Origin: Blepharisma japonicum
Taxonomy: Eukaryota > Ciliophora > Heterotrichea > Heterotrichida > Blepharismidae
Reading direction: 5' to 3'
DNA: 64,000 nucleotides
Assembly: GCA_949751835.1 (NCBI GenBank)
Contig: CATKHK010000005.1
Span: 558,001-622,000 of the forward strand
In this document: positions 26,097 through 38,048 of the stretch, piece by piece
How positions within the stretch are numbered: position 1 is the stretch's first letter
How the letters are laid out: the number at the start of each line of letters is the position of its first letter
The notes under the pieces: model-generated
The model's input: the letters and a program-made list of their open reading frames with translations, nothing else
What the model was told of the DNA's origin: nothing
Databases searched by the model: none
Translations under genes and position numbers: made by a program

Positions 26097-27104
26097 ATGG
26101 AAAATAGCTTTGGCTCAGATCTAGAGCAGTATTTAAAAGACTACTCCACTTCAAAAGTTTATAAAGCAGCAAGAAATTTGCAGCTCCCACTCAGTGAAAA
26201 TACAAGAAAACAAAACCAACTAGGCCTTATAGAAAAGAATGAATTATTAGAAAATGAAAATAAAAAATTGACAATTAAAATAAGAGAGCTTGAGCATAAA
26301 TGGTCAGAAGAAAGAAGAGAATTAATTAATTCTCACCTTTATAAGATCGAAGAAATTGAAAATAAAAATAGTCAACTTAGAAAAACCATCACAAATTTGG
26401 AAGTTGAATTGAAAAATGCACAAGACGAATTAAATTCATACCAATGCAAGCATGAGTATCTTAATCTAAAAGCGAAATCATTAAGAAATTTTCACGAAAA
26501 CCGCTCAGAGCTGCTAAAAGAAGTCGAAAAATTAACTGATAAGCTTTTCAAATTTAAACAGAAAAAATATGAACAATTTAATGAGATGAGCTTAAAATAT
26601 AAAGCCATTGAAGATGAATTAGAAATCTGCAAAGAAGAGAAAAGGAAAGAAAAAGAAGAAGCAGAAAATAGAATTTCGATGCTAGAGCAGACACTAAGGC
26701 ATATGTGTGAAGAAAAAGATACGAGAATAGAAAGATTACAGTTTCTTATAAGAGAAAAAACTCCTATAAAAACGAAAGAAAATTTATCAAGGACAGCTAC
26801 TCCTTTGACTGGCAGAAACGCAAGGTCAATTTCTCCTATAGCAACATCGAGAAGCAATTTTGATTTAACAAAAACAATGGATATAACTACAAAGCTCTCT
26901 GAAGACTTCAGTGCTGATATCAAAAATCTTGAAAACTCCCACAAGAAATTAAAGCAAACATATATTTCTCTGATAACTTCGAGAGCTCATGAGTCTGAGC
27001 TCATAAAAGTATATAACAAAATTAATGCAAATGAAAAAGCATTGAATGATTTTCATAAAAAACAGAAACAAATAGTTCTGGAATCAAAAAGCTTTAATTT
27101 GTAA
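26097..27104 (+). CDS. Coiled-coil protein, unknown function
   Basis: A 335-residue protein starting 13 bp after the previous stop. Residues 45-215 are long coiled coil (ELLENENKKLTIKIRELEHK, KYKAIEDELEICKEEKRKEK). Residues about 215-260 hold Ser/Thr-Pro sites (KTPIK-like, RTATPLTGR, SISPIATS), followed by a second helical stretch. No tryptophan TGA appears in the frame; a single TGG is present. The make-up suggests a cytoskeletal or basal-body component, but no named family is recognised. Its stop is 22 bp from the stop of the converging giant gene. Confidence 0.75.
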   Translation: MENSFGSDLEQYLKDYSTSKVYKAARNLQLPLSENTRKQNQLGLIEKNELLENENKKLTIKIRELEHKWSEERRELINSHLYKIEEIENKNSQLRKTITNLEVELKNAQDELNSYQCKHEYLNLKAKSLRNFHENRSELLKEVEKLTDKLFKFKQKKYEQFNEMSLKYKAIEDELEICKEEKRKEKEEAENRISMLEQTLRHMCEEKDTRIERLQFLIREKTPIKTKENLSRTATPLTGRNARSISPIATSRSNFDLTKTMDITTKLSEDFSADIKNLENSHKKLKQTYISLITSRAHESELIKVYNKINANEKALNDFHKKQKQIVLESKSFNL

Positions 27105-27126
27105 AATAATTTTTTATATAAAAGAT

Positions 27127-30100
27127 TTAAAGCTCGTTCACTGTCATAACTGCTAGTGAATCATTAATTCTTGGCCCAATTTCTTGAATTTTGCTTCCCA
27201 AATCTCCAACGTTTCTTGCTTTTCCAAGCACTCCTCCAGAGCCCATAGGTAGTAGTGAGTTTACAGCTGATCCAAATTTGCTGGCTGTTATAAACCCTAT
27301 AATTCCAAGGAAAATAAATGCGAAAATCAAAATCAATATCAGCAAAGTGATTAAAAACATTTTAATCAGTTTTCCTTTTCCCATTCCCATATGCTCAATT
27401 GCACCATTTGCAATTTCGCTACGAATATATTCCAGAGCCGCATCAAATTCTTGCACATTCATGCATCCACTTCCATCTGCATCAAATTTAGAAAAAATTT
27501 CTAATAGTCTTTGCATGGTAAATTCCAAGTCAAAAAATTTCATAATTTGGGCAAACTCTTCAAAATCAAGCTCTCCTGAATGGTCTTTATCAAGCATGTG
27601 GAAGATTTGGTCTGTGTCTCCTCCTGAGTCCATTTTTTCTTTTAATTTTTCAAGGTCGCTTTTACCAGATCTTGCTTCCTCTTCAGATTCTCCTATTAGT
27701 TTCAATCTTTTAATAAGTGTTACTACTTGCTGAATTTTAATAGGGTCAAATTCACAAAACCTCCCAGCCATTCCAGCCAAGCCATTCCAGTCCCCTTTAC
27801 CTAATGCTATAAACCCAGCTATAATATTTTCATCAATATCATACGTTTTTGACAGCTTATACGCTGCTTTATCTCTGCTTTCTGGGCTATTATCTGATTG
27901 GAATAGTGCTACAAGTCCACATAACAAAGATAAGGTTTCAGGCTTTACGTTTGGCATTAAAGCAAGCCCTAAGCTAGGCATTGAAGCTAAGACTGCGCCT
28001 TTATACTTATTTGGATCTGTGCACACCAAAAAGAATGCATCTAGGACAGTGATATCAGCATTTTCTTTTTCTTTACCAGGTTTGACAGGCAATCTTAAAT
28101 TTTTCGGGATATTTGATACGATGTAGTCTACAAATGGAAATAGAACTTCTCCCATACCGTCGCGGCCATAGTCTAAATCTTTTTGAAGTTTTCCTAGTAG
28201 TTTTACTATTGAATCAATAACTGGTATAGGAATTTTTGGGTATCGCTGATTAATTATTCTTGGAAGCCATACAAATTCTTTCAAGTTTAATGGGTTTTCA
28301 GGGACTGCTAATGTATAAAGCTCTTTAAGAGCGTCTTCTGGGATGCCAAACTCCTCTTTAGCGAACCCTAAAAATGCTTCAAGCTCTCCCATTGCATAAA
28401 GCAAAAACATTTTCCCTGGCTTAGATTTTGCTGGCATTTCCACCTTTGTGAGCCTTTCCAAAAATTTCTTTATAAATGGTAAAAGCTCTCTATAGCGGTC
28501 ATCAAGCTTTTTTTGCACTAAAGCAATCATTATTTCAGGAGCATTTTCCACATAATTTTCTTTTAATTCCGCTCTATAATTATCTGAGTTTGCAGCCCTT
28601 GTTACCCCTTTTGCCATTAAATTATACTGTTTCCTTACAGATCCTACAATACTTTGTATAAGTCCTGACGGTATATTTAAATTATTGTGGTCAATATATT
28701 CTTCAATTTTATCCGTAGCATTAAAAAGCATAGTAGAGTTTCCATTGAAAACGTGGACTAAGAACTTTAAAATTTCATAGTGATCAAAGCTTTCTCCAAG
28801 GATTCTCATTACTATTGGCACTACTTCTACATCACCATCACCAATGCCTAGGATTAAATCAAGAATGATCCCTCCGGCCTTTTTTCTGTGCTCATTTAGG
28901 AGAATTCGCCTCATATTAGGGTTTCTTCAGAGTCTCCTGAAGCCGATTTTCTCAATTAGAGCTTCTTTGTAAGGGTTTCCAAGTGAATTTGCATTAGGAG
29001 CTTCAATGTCATTTGTGGTGTCTGCTTCTAAAAATCTGGTTTGATTAGGTGAAATATCAATTTCTGGTTCAATATCCATACGAATGTTGTCATTAAACAT
29101 GCTTTCTTTTACATCATATGGCATTTTCTTAGATAAAATGCTTTGCAAAGCTTTTAATAGTAATGATTGCGGCGACTCATCTTTTTCTTGCGACCTCTGT
29201 AAATTCATGAAAAAGAGTCCTAATTGTACCCACGCATCCAAGTCTCCTGACATAGCTTGGAATATTGAAGCAGCTAAAGAGGCGCTAATGGGTGGAGATG
29301 ACAGCCTTTCACAAATGCTTTGAAAGGAAAGTTCCAGACTTTCTTTAGTTTTATAACAATATGGCAAAAACCCTTGTGCAATACTCGGATCAATTTCAAG
29401 CCTAACTGCTAATGGGCCTATTCCTGATGAAAGTGCATCAATTGAATTAAAAGAAAGCATGATCAGGATAAGCAGCATGTCTTGGTCTACTTCTAAAAAG
29501 TCTCCTAAAGCATCAATTGTTTCTATAACTCCATGAGGATTACGAGAACATAGTGCTGTCAAGCTCTGCAGAAGCCTTGGGTCAGGATATATTTTTGTGC
29601 ACAATAATTGATGGGTTTTACTTTCGATTTTCCAACAGCTATGGTCACCTTTAGCCAACTTTACCAAAAATTCGAGCTCAGGGGCATCCGGCTCAAAGCC
29701 ATAAAATGAAAATAAATCGTCTTCATTAGCTTCATCAGTATCAGTGTTCCCTAGTAATTTTTTATTTTTTTCTTCTAGCTCATTAAATTCTTCTACTAAT
29801 TCTAATATATCCTCCCAATCTCCAGTAGACAGCGCCATGATTTCTTTTAACGTATCAATATCAATAGGTAAATCTTCATATAAAGATTTCAGTATTTCTT
29901 CAATTTTATCATGATGATGCAAATTTCCGCCTGCCAGTTCTAAAAACAGTTTTACAGACTCTTCATTGAAATATCCTTCACCTGGCAATGATTTTTCGTT
30001 TAATCCAGATATAAGAGTATTCATATATTGCTGTTTTCTGTTTGGATCAAAACTCAAAGTTATTCGCTTTTTCAGTATTGAGCCTTCAGATTCAACCCCA

Positions 30101-33100
30101 TCTAAGTCGCCAGTTGACGAAAAAGAACTTTCAGATGAAGAGCCCATAGATGATGAAGATTCTGAGTCGGATTTGTCAGATTCTTCGATCTCCAAAATGT
30201 AATCGTTAAAATCGTCTTCATGGATGTATTCGTCAATAAACCGTTGGGCTTCTCTTGCAGTTTCTACTTGCAAAATTTGTCGAAGCCATAAAAGACATGA
30301 TGCATCATGCCTGGCAAGTTTTATTAAAATTTCTAATCCTTTTGAAGGAATTTTAAATAGGTCAGACAAGTTTCTTATTATAGAAGGAAGGTGCTTGAAT
30401 GCCATTCATGCATTGTGCTCTTTGGATTTTATATTGTTTCTGAAAGGGTTCTGATTTACTAAGCACGCGAAACTTGCATAAATATTTTTTTCCACTGATC
30501 CCCAGCCTATTTTTCCTGCGATTTCTCCTATAATGCTTGCATCGCCTTGTACAAGCTTTGTAACTACAACAGCACCATTGCTATTAGGCAATCCAATAGA
30601 TTTGCAAAGCCAAGGCAATCCTTGTTTTAATTTTTTTGTCTTTTGAGAAGGCTTATATTTTTTCCCAGACTTCCCATCAATAGACAAATATGAATAAATG
30701 CTCAACAAAGCTTTTAAGAGCTGTGGCCTTATTGCTCCTCCATCTTCTAAATCTTCAGCTATGTCTTCAACATGCTCAAAATCTGACCTAGTCAATGCAA
30801 TAACAGCAGCTGCTTTTTGGTCATCAAGCCCTAATTTTAATACAATTTTTTGGAAACTGGAAGAGGTTTTTAGAGCAGTATGGTTTAAATCGTCATTTCC
30901 TGACAAAGTCACCAATACCTCTGCTATATCTGCATCAAAGGAAATAGCTGAACATATGTCTTCTATGTTTTGAACCATTCCAAGTGCCATAGAAATAAAA
31001 CCTCGACAATGTGATTCTTCTATTTGAAAACCTGGACTGTGCAGTCTAGACATTTCTATAATGGTAGACGCCATAGTTTCATAATCAAGCTTAGAAGCCG
31101 CAATCATCCCTGATATAATTAATGGAGGAATTTCTAAGACTTGTCCTAGGACTTCTGAGCATGTAGCTTTTTTCGATAATTCGCCTTGTGGGTTTATCGA
31201 AAATTTACAGTTAGTTTTGATAGCTAAAGCTGATAAGGATTTTCCTATGTTTTCAAGAACTGGATCAAGTCTTAACACATGAAGTAAATTACCTACTTTT
31301 TCTATGACATCTGAGTCAGAAAGAGCTCCAAAAATGGTCATAATTGTTGTAAGGGTGTCAGGATTTAAAGAAAGTGTTTTTCCTAATGGCTCTAATTCAG
31401 AAATTTCTCCATTTACAAAGTTCGCTATTGAGTCTTGTAAAGCTGGTGCATCAACCCCAAGCTCTCCTATAAATTTCTTAGTGAACTGTTTGAATATTTC
31501 AGCGTTTTCAGAAACAATGTCAGCAAATCCAATAGCGAGGGAGTCTAAAAATGAGGTTGGGACTCCTATAGTTCTAGCCAGCTTATTGAAGCCAAGAACT
31601 GCATTGAAAAATATTTGGTTTTGGTTAGAGTAGTCTTGGATTATTCCTTCATAGCCAGACACATCTTTTATGCCTACTTTTTCAAGCCAATTCTTCATCG
31701 CGATTGTTTTCGGATAAATATTGTCTTCTAAAACCATATCAATTCAGGCACTCATCATTTCTGGCTCAACTTCAAGCAGCCTTGCGAGGGCAATGATGTT
31801 TTCTTTTCTTTTAGTTCCTTGAGTTTGTCATAGATATGAGGCTTGAATTAATGATTTATATTTTCTTTGGTTTTCTTCGTCACATGGGACTTTCTTCTCA
31901 AAGATTTTCCTCAGGAAAATGGCAGGATATTGGAATGACATTAATAGCTGCCCTTTAGCCATAATTCTTCTCTTAATTTTCAAAGCTTTTATTTCAGAAA
32001 CCTTATTCGCAAGTGCTTTGCATCAATCTTTACAAAGTGCTGCATGGAATCTCCATGACAGCGCTTTTTTCCTCCTCACAAGTGGGTCATCATTTTTTAA
32101 TTTCAGTTGCTTTACTAAATATCCATTTGGTAAATCCTTGGGGTCAATAAGTCTTTTAGCTACAAAAGTCAAGTCTTTGCATTGCATTTTCAGCTTAGAA
32201 TGAGCCTCCCTTATAGAATCTACATCAAGTGAAGTTAGCCACACAGTTACGTGTGTTAAATAATCAGTAAAGCTTTCATCCAATCTCATTCTCCTTACAA
32301 CTTCTCTAGTGATTTCTTTAAGTGCTGAGCCTTGCCGCTTATTAGCACCTCTTATGATTGAATAAAGTCCTAGCAGTTGTTCTCCAGTCAATTTAAAAAA
32401 TTTTGCCATCCATTCCATGCTTTCAGCTGTTGGCTGATGTGACTCTGCAAGTGCTTTAAATGCAGGTGGAAGCTTATTTTCATTAATCATAGCTTGAATT
32501 TCACTGTCAGGCTGTATGATATCTCCACTAATTAAATTTGAGTCTCTAACATTTTCTACATTTGTGATAAGTCTGGGAATCTCTGTATATTTTTTCTCTG
32601 CAAAAACAGGGGCGATGCTTTTGACGATTTCTGGATCTAAGTCATATTGATCAGCAAGCTCGTCAAAATCAATATTAACGCCATGGATTATTGCAAATAG
32701 TGAAGACATTACTTGATGCTCAAGTCTCCAGCCATATTTTCTATTAAACATGTCTGTAATTTGTATTAGTAGACGTTGAAGCTGCCCATGAGATTCTCTG
32801 GACATATGGACAATCATTTGGATTGGCAGAGAGTCTTGCATTCCTAAAAATTTGGAAAATAAGTCAACTTTTTCGTCCCAACCGCTGTAGTCATTTTGAA
32901 ATTTACTTGCATATCCTTCGTCGCAAAATGCTCCAATACATTCCGCTATATCTTTAGGGAAATTCCCAAAATTGATCATTAGTCTTACAAAAATTTCTAC
33001 AATTTCTTTGCCTCCATCTTCAATTAATCCTTTGATTAGAAGCATTAAGTCTGTAATAGGCTTCGGAAAAGTCTCTGATGTAGATATTCAGGTCAGCATT

Positions 33101-36100
33101 CTATCAGTAGACCCACGTGACATTGCAACCAGTGCTTCAATAATTCTAGGATCTATATTGTATCCATCAATTTCTTTGTCTGCTAATAATTCTTTTTTCA
33201 TCTTCACAAACTGCACAGTTGCCATTTTCACAGAGCTTCTTATATTTAAATCGCTTTGCTTTAGAGATACTTTTACTATCATTTTGGCAATATCAGGAGA
33301 AATATTAATGGCTGGGATTACTGCAAGCTGCTCAGTGATTCCTAAAAGCTTATTATTATCTTTTTGTATTACTGCTACAATAGCTGCCATTATTAAGGGA
33401 TGAATACCGAACTCTATTGCAATTTCTTTTATCGCAGATTCATCTCCTTGAGCTAAAGCAGTAGCGAGCTTATGGTTTATATCTAGCGATTTCGCTATTC
33501 CTCCAAGTGGAGTTTTAGAAAATACTTGTAAGGTTCTGTTTTCTCTACTAATCGTAGAAGTCTGCACTTGGCTTAAAGCTAGCCCAGCGCATGCGCTTTC
33601 TAAGGTTGCGCTCACATTTCCATTTAGTTTTTCTTTTACAGACGTTTTCACCCGCTTGAAAATTTCTGATGTCATAAATGTGATTATTTTTACCTGGGCT
33701 AAGCAAAATGCTATTAACGTTGCAGCACCTGCACAGTAAGGCAAAAATATATCAGGGTTAAGTACTGCTCCTAATATAAACCACATTAATGCATTCACAA
33801 ATAGCATCATAATAATTCCAGCAATAAATAGTAATGCAAAATAATGGGCAAATTGAGAAAATTTTCGATATCCTGTAATCCCTGCTAATAAGGTGTCTGC
33901 TCTGGCTGGGAATACTTGGTAGATGTAATATGTATATAGCTCAATTATAGAAATTACTAATAAAATAAGCGACACTATTAGCATTACCCAAAGAATTGTT
34001 TCTAAGTATTGAAATTTTGAAGGCATCAAATATCATGCACTTTTCATATCAATTTTGGTCAAAATATAGTCAGGATTTCTTGCAGAAGTTTCAGCATGCT
34101 TTGTTTCAGTTAAAAGCGGAGTTAAAGACAGCGGCAATACTATTCAAACACATAAAATTACATGCAAAATTGCAACGCAGCAATCTGCACAATACCAACA
34201 TCGCCCTAGAGGACTAATGTCTTTATCACCTTCTGTATAGACAAATGCTGATAAATCTATCCTATATCGTCCTCCAGCTTTTAAATGGGTTATTTGCAGC
34301 CTCTCAAAAATACTTCCCATAGCGCCCATCGCTCTTTTAGTAATAGGAACCGCATCAGTCACCTGCTCAGCCCTACAAAACTTCTCATACTCGCTTTGGA
34401 AGTCTTTAACATAAATTACATCAGCATTAAATGGCGATAAATTGCACCTTGACCTGACAAAGAAACTTAGTGAGTCTTCATTTGGCATTTGTGCAGGTTT
34501 TCCAAGCTCAATTAATTCTTTTCTATTTTTAAACAAAATTTTTCTGAAAACTTCAGTAGAAGTATCGTTGACAGTAAAAAATTCCATTTCAAGATCAGCG
34601 AACTTGTCTTTATTTTCTTTGAGATTCTTTTCAACGTATCCTTTTGCAAAGCAGAATTCTTCATACTTTGATTTAACATCTACCAATTTTAATGTTTGTA
34701 TCGGCACTTCTTCGCCTTCTGGTACTTCTTTTACAACTTTTTGTAAAAACAAGGACAACGAATCAGCGTTTGATTGCGAACTTTGGGTTATTAAAATATC
34801 AGGAATTGCATATGGAGGCAATAAGCATCCTTCCCCAGGGACTTGCTCTTCCTCTTGTTCTTCCTCATTTCCTTCAGCTCCTTCTTTTTCATCTTCATTA
34901 TTTTCATCGTTTTCTTCATCATCTTCATCTATTTCATTTAAAATATCTTTCGCAGACCTATTATCTCTTATTCTTGTTTCTACCGTATTTCTGAGCACTA
35001 AAAACCTTCTTTTATGCTCTAATTTTCTCCACACAATGTCAGCAAGATTTTTAAGAAAAATGTAAAAACCAAAAGCGCCTCCAAGTCCACATATAAAGCC
35101 TAAAAACAAACTAATGGAAAGAGCAGCCAATAGAAATGGGTTACTAGTGAGCTTAATAAGGTGCCTTGATAGCTGTAGGGTTTTTGTCCGAGAAAACTTG
35201 TATCAGTTATCGCTGCTTTTGCTTGTTTCCATTCAGATGAGTAAGTCAGAGTCTCTTGCTGACCACATGTCGTAGAGTGTATTATACATAGTGCTAATCG
35301 TGGCGTTGGATAATTTTGTGTTGGTTAAGGGATAGCTTAAAGGAAGAATCCTTATATTAATAGAATATATATCAGGGACTAGTAATCCAAAAGATATTAA
35401 TGATAACCACCAAGGCTTCATTTGAGCATATGCTTCATTAGTAGTAAAAAGCCACTTTCCAGTGTCTTCATAAATCCCAGGCATGTTCATAATTGTTAGG
35501 ACGTCTTTGTTGATTCCTGCGTTAAATGTATCATTTGCGATTTTATCAATAACCACATGGCCTTTTAAGTCAACAATTGGGACTTCGTCACCTGAAACCA
35601 TTTTATAGCCTGGCTGAAGCTCTCCTCCACTTATTAAATTCCAATATATTGCACCATTGCTTACTTTTACATCAAATGATCTTGTGCTTTTACATGGGCT
35701 TGAAGAACATACATAATGAGCCCCTTGGCAGCTTTCAACTGTATAAGAAGTGTCATTTGTATACCAATATTTTGAAGTAACACACTCATCAGCAGATTCT
35801 GTTATTATGCTAGGTGCAGCAAAGCAGTAATATCCAGAGTATGTGGTAGCTCAATTAATATGAGAATCCTTAGGTGTTTGTAATCATAGATCTCCATCTG
35901 TTATATCAATATTCCCACTAGTAGCAGTTAAGCTTTCAATAGTTACAGTCCCACTTAATTTTATTGATAAATCGCCAGTATTAGCTCCTTTAAGCTTAAT
36001 TCTGCTTTGTAAAATATTTCCATTGTCATCAGCGTAAGTATTTGCTGTGAAACTGCTAAAACTGATATCTTCATCAACTTGCTCAATCCAGCACAAATGA

Positions 36101-36642
36101 ATACACTCAAAAACTGTATCAGGGAAGATTCCATTTGAGGTTAATTTAATTTCGCAAGTCTCTAAATCTTCATAGTAATTCTCAACAGTAAGGATGCCTG
36201 GCTCTGCTTTTGCTGTGTCATTTGAAGGATTTCGAAATGCGTTTACATATGCCTTTACTTCGTTTTCTGATAATGATAAGTCTTTATAAAGCTTTATTTT
36301 ACAGTCACGAACTGAAATTACTAGGGATGAATCTGTAAAGGTTGCGTTCAGCTCAAATTGACTACTTATAGCGTAGCTGTAAAAAGAAATAAAAATAATG
36401 AAAAGAAAGATCGTTATGTAGGTAATTCTCACTGTTTTTCTTATATTGGCTAAGCAGGTGTTTGACAGCTTGCCTGAGCCTAGTGATCTCCATGTGCCCA
36501 TAACTGAAGTAAGGCTTTTTTTGAGAAGTGGAGCCTTTTCTTGGACTGGTTGGTCTTGATCAGGCAGATCTTCGCAGTTCTGAATAATTATAACAGGCTC
36601 AGGCGCAACCTTAGGGCTTTTTGCACGCTCGGGTTCGATCAT
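27127..36642 (-). CDS. Giant multi-TM protein with helical repeats and C-terminal EF-hands (3,171 residues)
   Basis: One uninterrupted frame of 9,516 bp with TGA=Trp. N-terminal cytosolic tail; TM1 about residues 72-92; an ectodomain of about 410 residues with many Cys and a beta-rich SIKLSGTVTIESLTATSG block; TM2 about 503-530; a very acidic cytosolic segment (about 555-590); TMs about 815-842, 882-905, 930-960 and 968-985. From about 1,040 to 3,000 come degenerate alpha-helical repeats with a core like xALxxGDxxxIxxIA (LATALAQGDESAIKEIAIEF, FIALGKGDWNGLAGMAGRF, LVKLAKGDHSCW). Two canonical EF-hands follow: DKDHSGELDFEE (from 3018) and DADGSGCMNVQE (from 3054), then a last TM about 3092-3118. 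No known family is recognised. A calcium-responsive membrane scaffold is an inference. Confidence 0.85.
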
Positions 36643-37124
36643 AAATTTTTATTGTAAAAACGGTTTCATGACGACAGAAATTAAGGGAAGATTAATATCA
36701 ATTACTCTTGAGGGAACTATAAATTAAAATTAAGACAAAAAATAATGTTTTAGATAATGATATAATCAGCGTTTTTGATAGAAACGCTTAAATATTATAA
36801 TGGGTTGCTTCTAAGTATTGCTATTAGAAGTATTAATAAATATTAAAGATGGGTTATGAATCAAACTTATTCAAATATATTTCTTTAATTTATATCCGTA
36901 ATTAATGCACTTCGTAATAAAAAAATGCAATTTATGTATTTTATTATTCTTAATAAATTTAATTAAAAGTAAGTTTGAATTAAAAATGCCTTTGCAAGTT
37001 ATAAAATTACTGAATTTACTTAATATGTATTAGATAAATTTACAAAAATGAAGCGACTATAAAATATTAATGATTTAATATTAAAATACTTAACTTTATC
37101 CATAGAAACCTAATTGATATCAAA
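36643..37124. other. Intergenic, divergent promoters
   Basis: About 480 bp, strongly AT-rich, between the giant gene and the first methyltransferase. No other feature seen. Confidence 0.6.
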
Positions 37125-37942
37125 ATGGTGCTTTTCACTTGATCAATATTCAGGGTATTTTCAACTCATGACTATTCAAAATATGCACTTTCTTATGCAA
37201 AGTACCGCCCTCAGTATCCTGAAGAGCTATTCTTATATCTTTCATCATTAACTAAGCGTCATGAAGTAGCATGAGATGTTGCCACAGGAAATGGCCAAGC
37301 AGCAATATCTCTATGCAAATTCTATTCCACAGTTATAGCAACTGATCAACGCCAAGAGCAGTTAAATAATGCTAAAAATGCAACCCCTTATATAGCCTCT
37401 CTTTTATATGAAAATCTCCCAGCAGAGTTATCAGAAGACACAATAAGCTCTCATAGGTTTTGAAACAATCAAATATTGATATAATTACAATCGCTCAAGC
37501 CATTCATATGTTTGATTTAGAAAAATTTTATGCAGCTGTATATAAAGTTCTAAACCCTGAAGGAGTGCTAGCAGCTTGAGGCTATCAATTTCCTGTTGTA
37601 GAGCAAAATATTGATAAAATTGTGAATGAAATTCATAAAGATGTGGTAGGAACTTATTGAAGTGATAAAAAATCAAGCGTGGAAAATGGATATTCACACA
37701 TTTATTTCCCATTTAATGAAATTTCACCTCCAGAGTCAATGAAATATATGGTGAAATTATGAACTTTAGAAGAATTTTGAGGGTATATATATACATGGTC
37801 AGGTGTTCAAGCTGCTGTAAAAGCCTTAGACCACGATCCATTAGAAAATTATTTTGAAAAAATTAAATTTTACTGGGCTGAAGGAGAAAAAAAAGCCATA
37901 AGATTTCCTATTAGTTATCGTATAGGAAGGCTGCATAATTAA
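37125..37942 (+). CDS. SAM-dependent methyltransferase, frameshifted copy
   Basis: A class I methyltransferase similar to the N-terminal third of the next gene. It starts MVLFTWSIFRVFSTHDYSKY (presequence-like), then YAKYRPQYPEEL and motif I WDVATGNGQAA. The first frame hits TAA at 37482-37484; the similarity resumes one frame over from about 37472 (IDIITIAQAIHMFDLEKFY) and runs to TAA 37940-37942 (IGRLHN). Against the paralogue the shift equals one missing base in the A-run near 37471-37473. No intron of 15-16 nt fits. It may be an assembly error, a recent pseudogene or true recoding. Intact, it would be about 272 residues, a normal size for this family (trans-aconitate-methyltransferase-like). 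Confidence 0.65.
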
Positions 37943-38048
37943 ATTTAGATTTTTCTTAAATTTCCAATAAAAATAATGATAATATTAGCTAATTTCCATT
38001 TATATATCAAGATCTTATGGACTAAGCCACTTATTCTTTAATTAAAAT

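Noticed and set aside
34442-35065. Long plus-strand frame (207 codons) opposite the giant gene, and similar antisense frames at 27191-27733 and 26492-26944
   Set aside because: They mirror the codon bias of the true gene on the other strand; the sense frames have domains, TM segments and conserved residues.
37470-37484. Programmed frameshifting of the Euplotes type in the first methyltransferase
   Set aside because: The needed shift is -1, not +1, there is no slippery heptamer, and no other gene in the window shows it. A base missing from an A-run is simpler.
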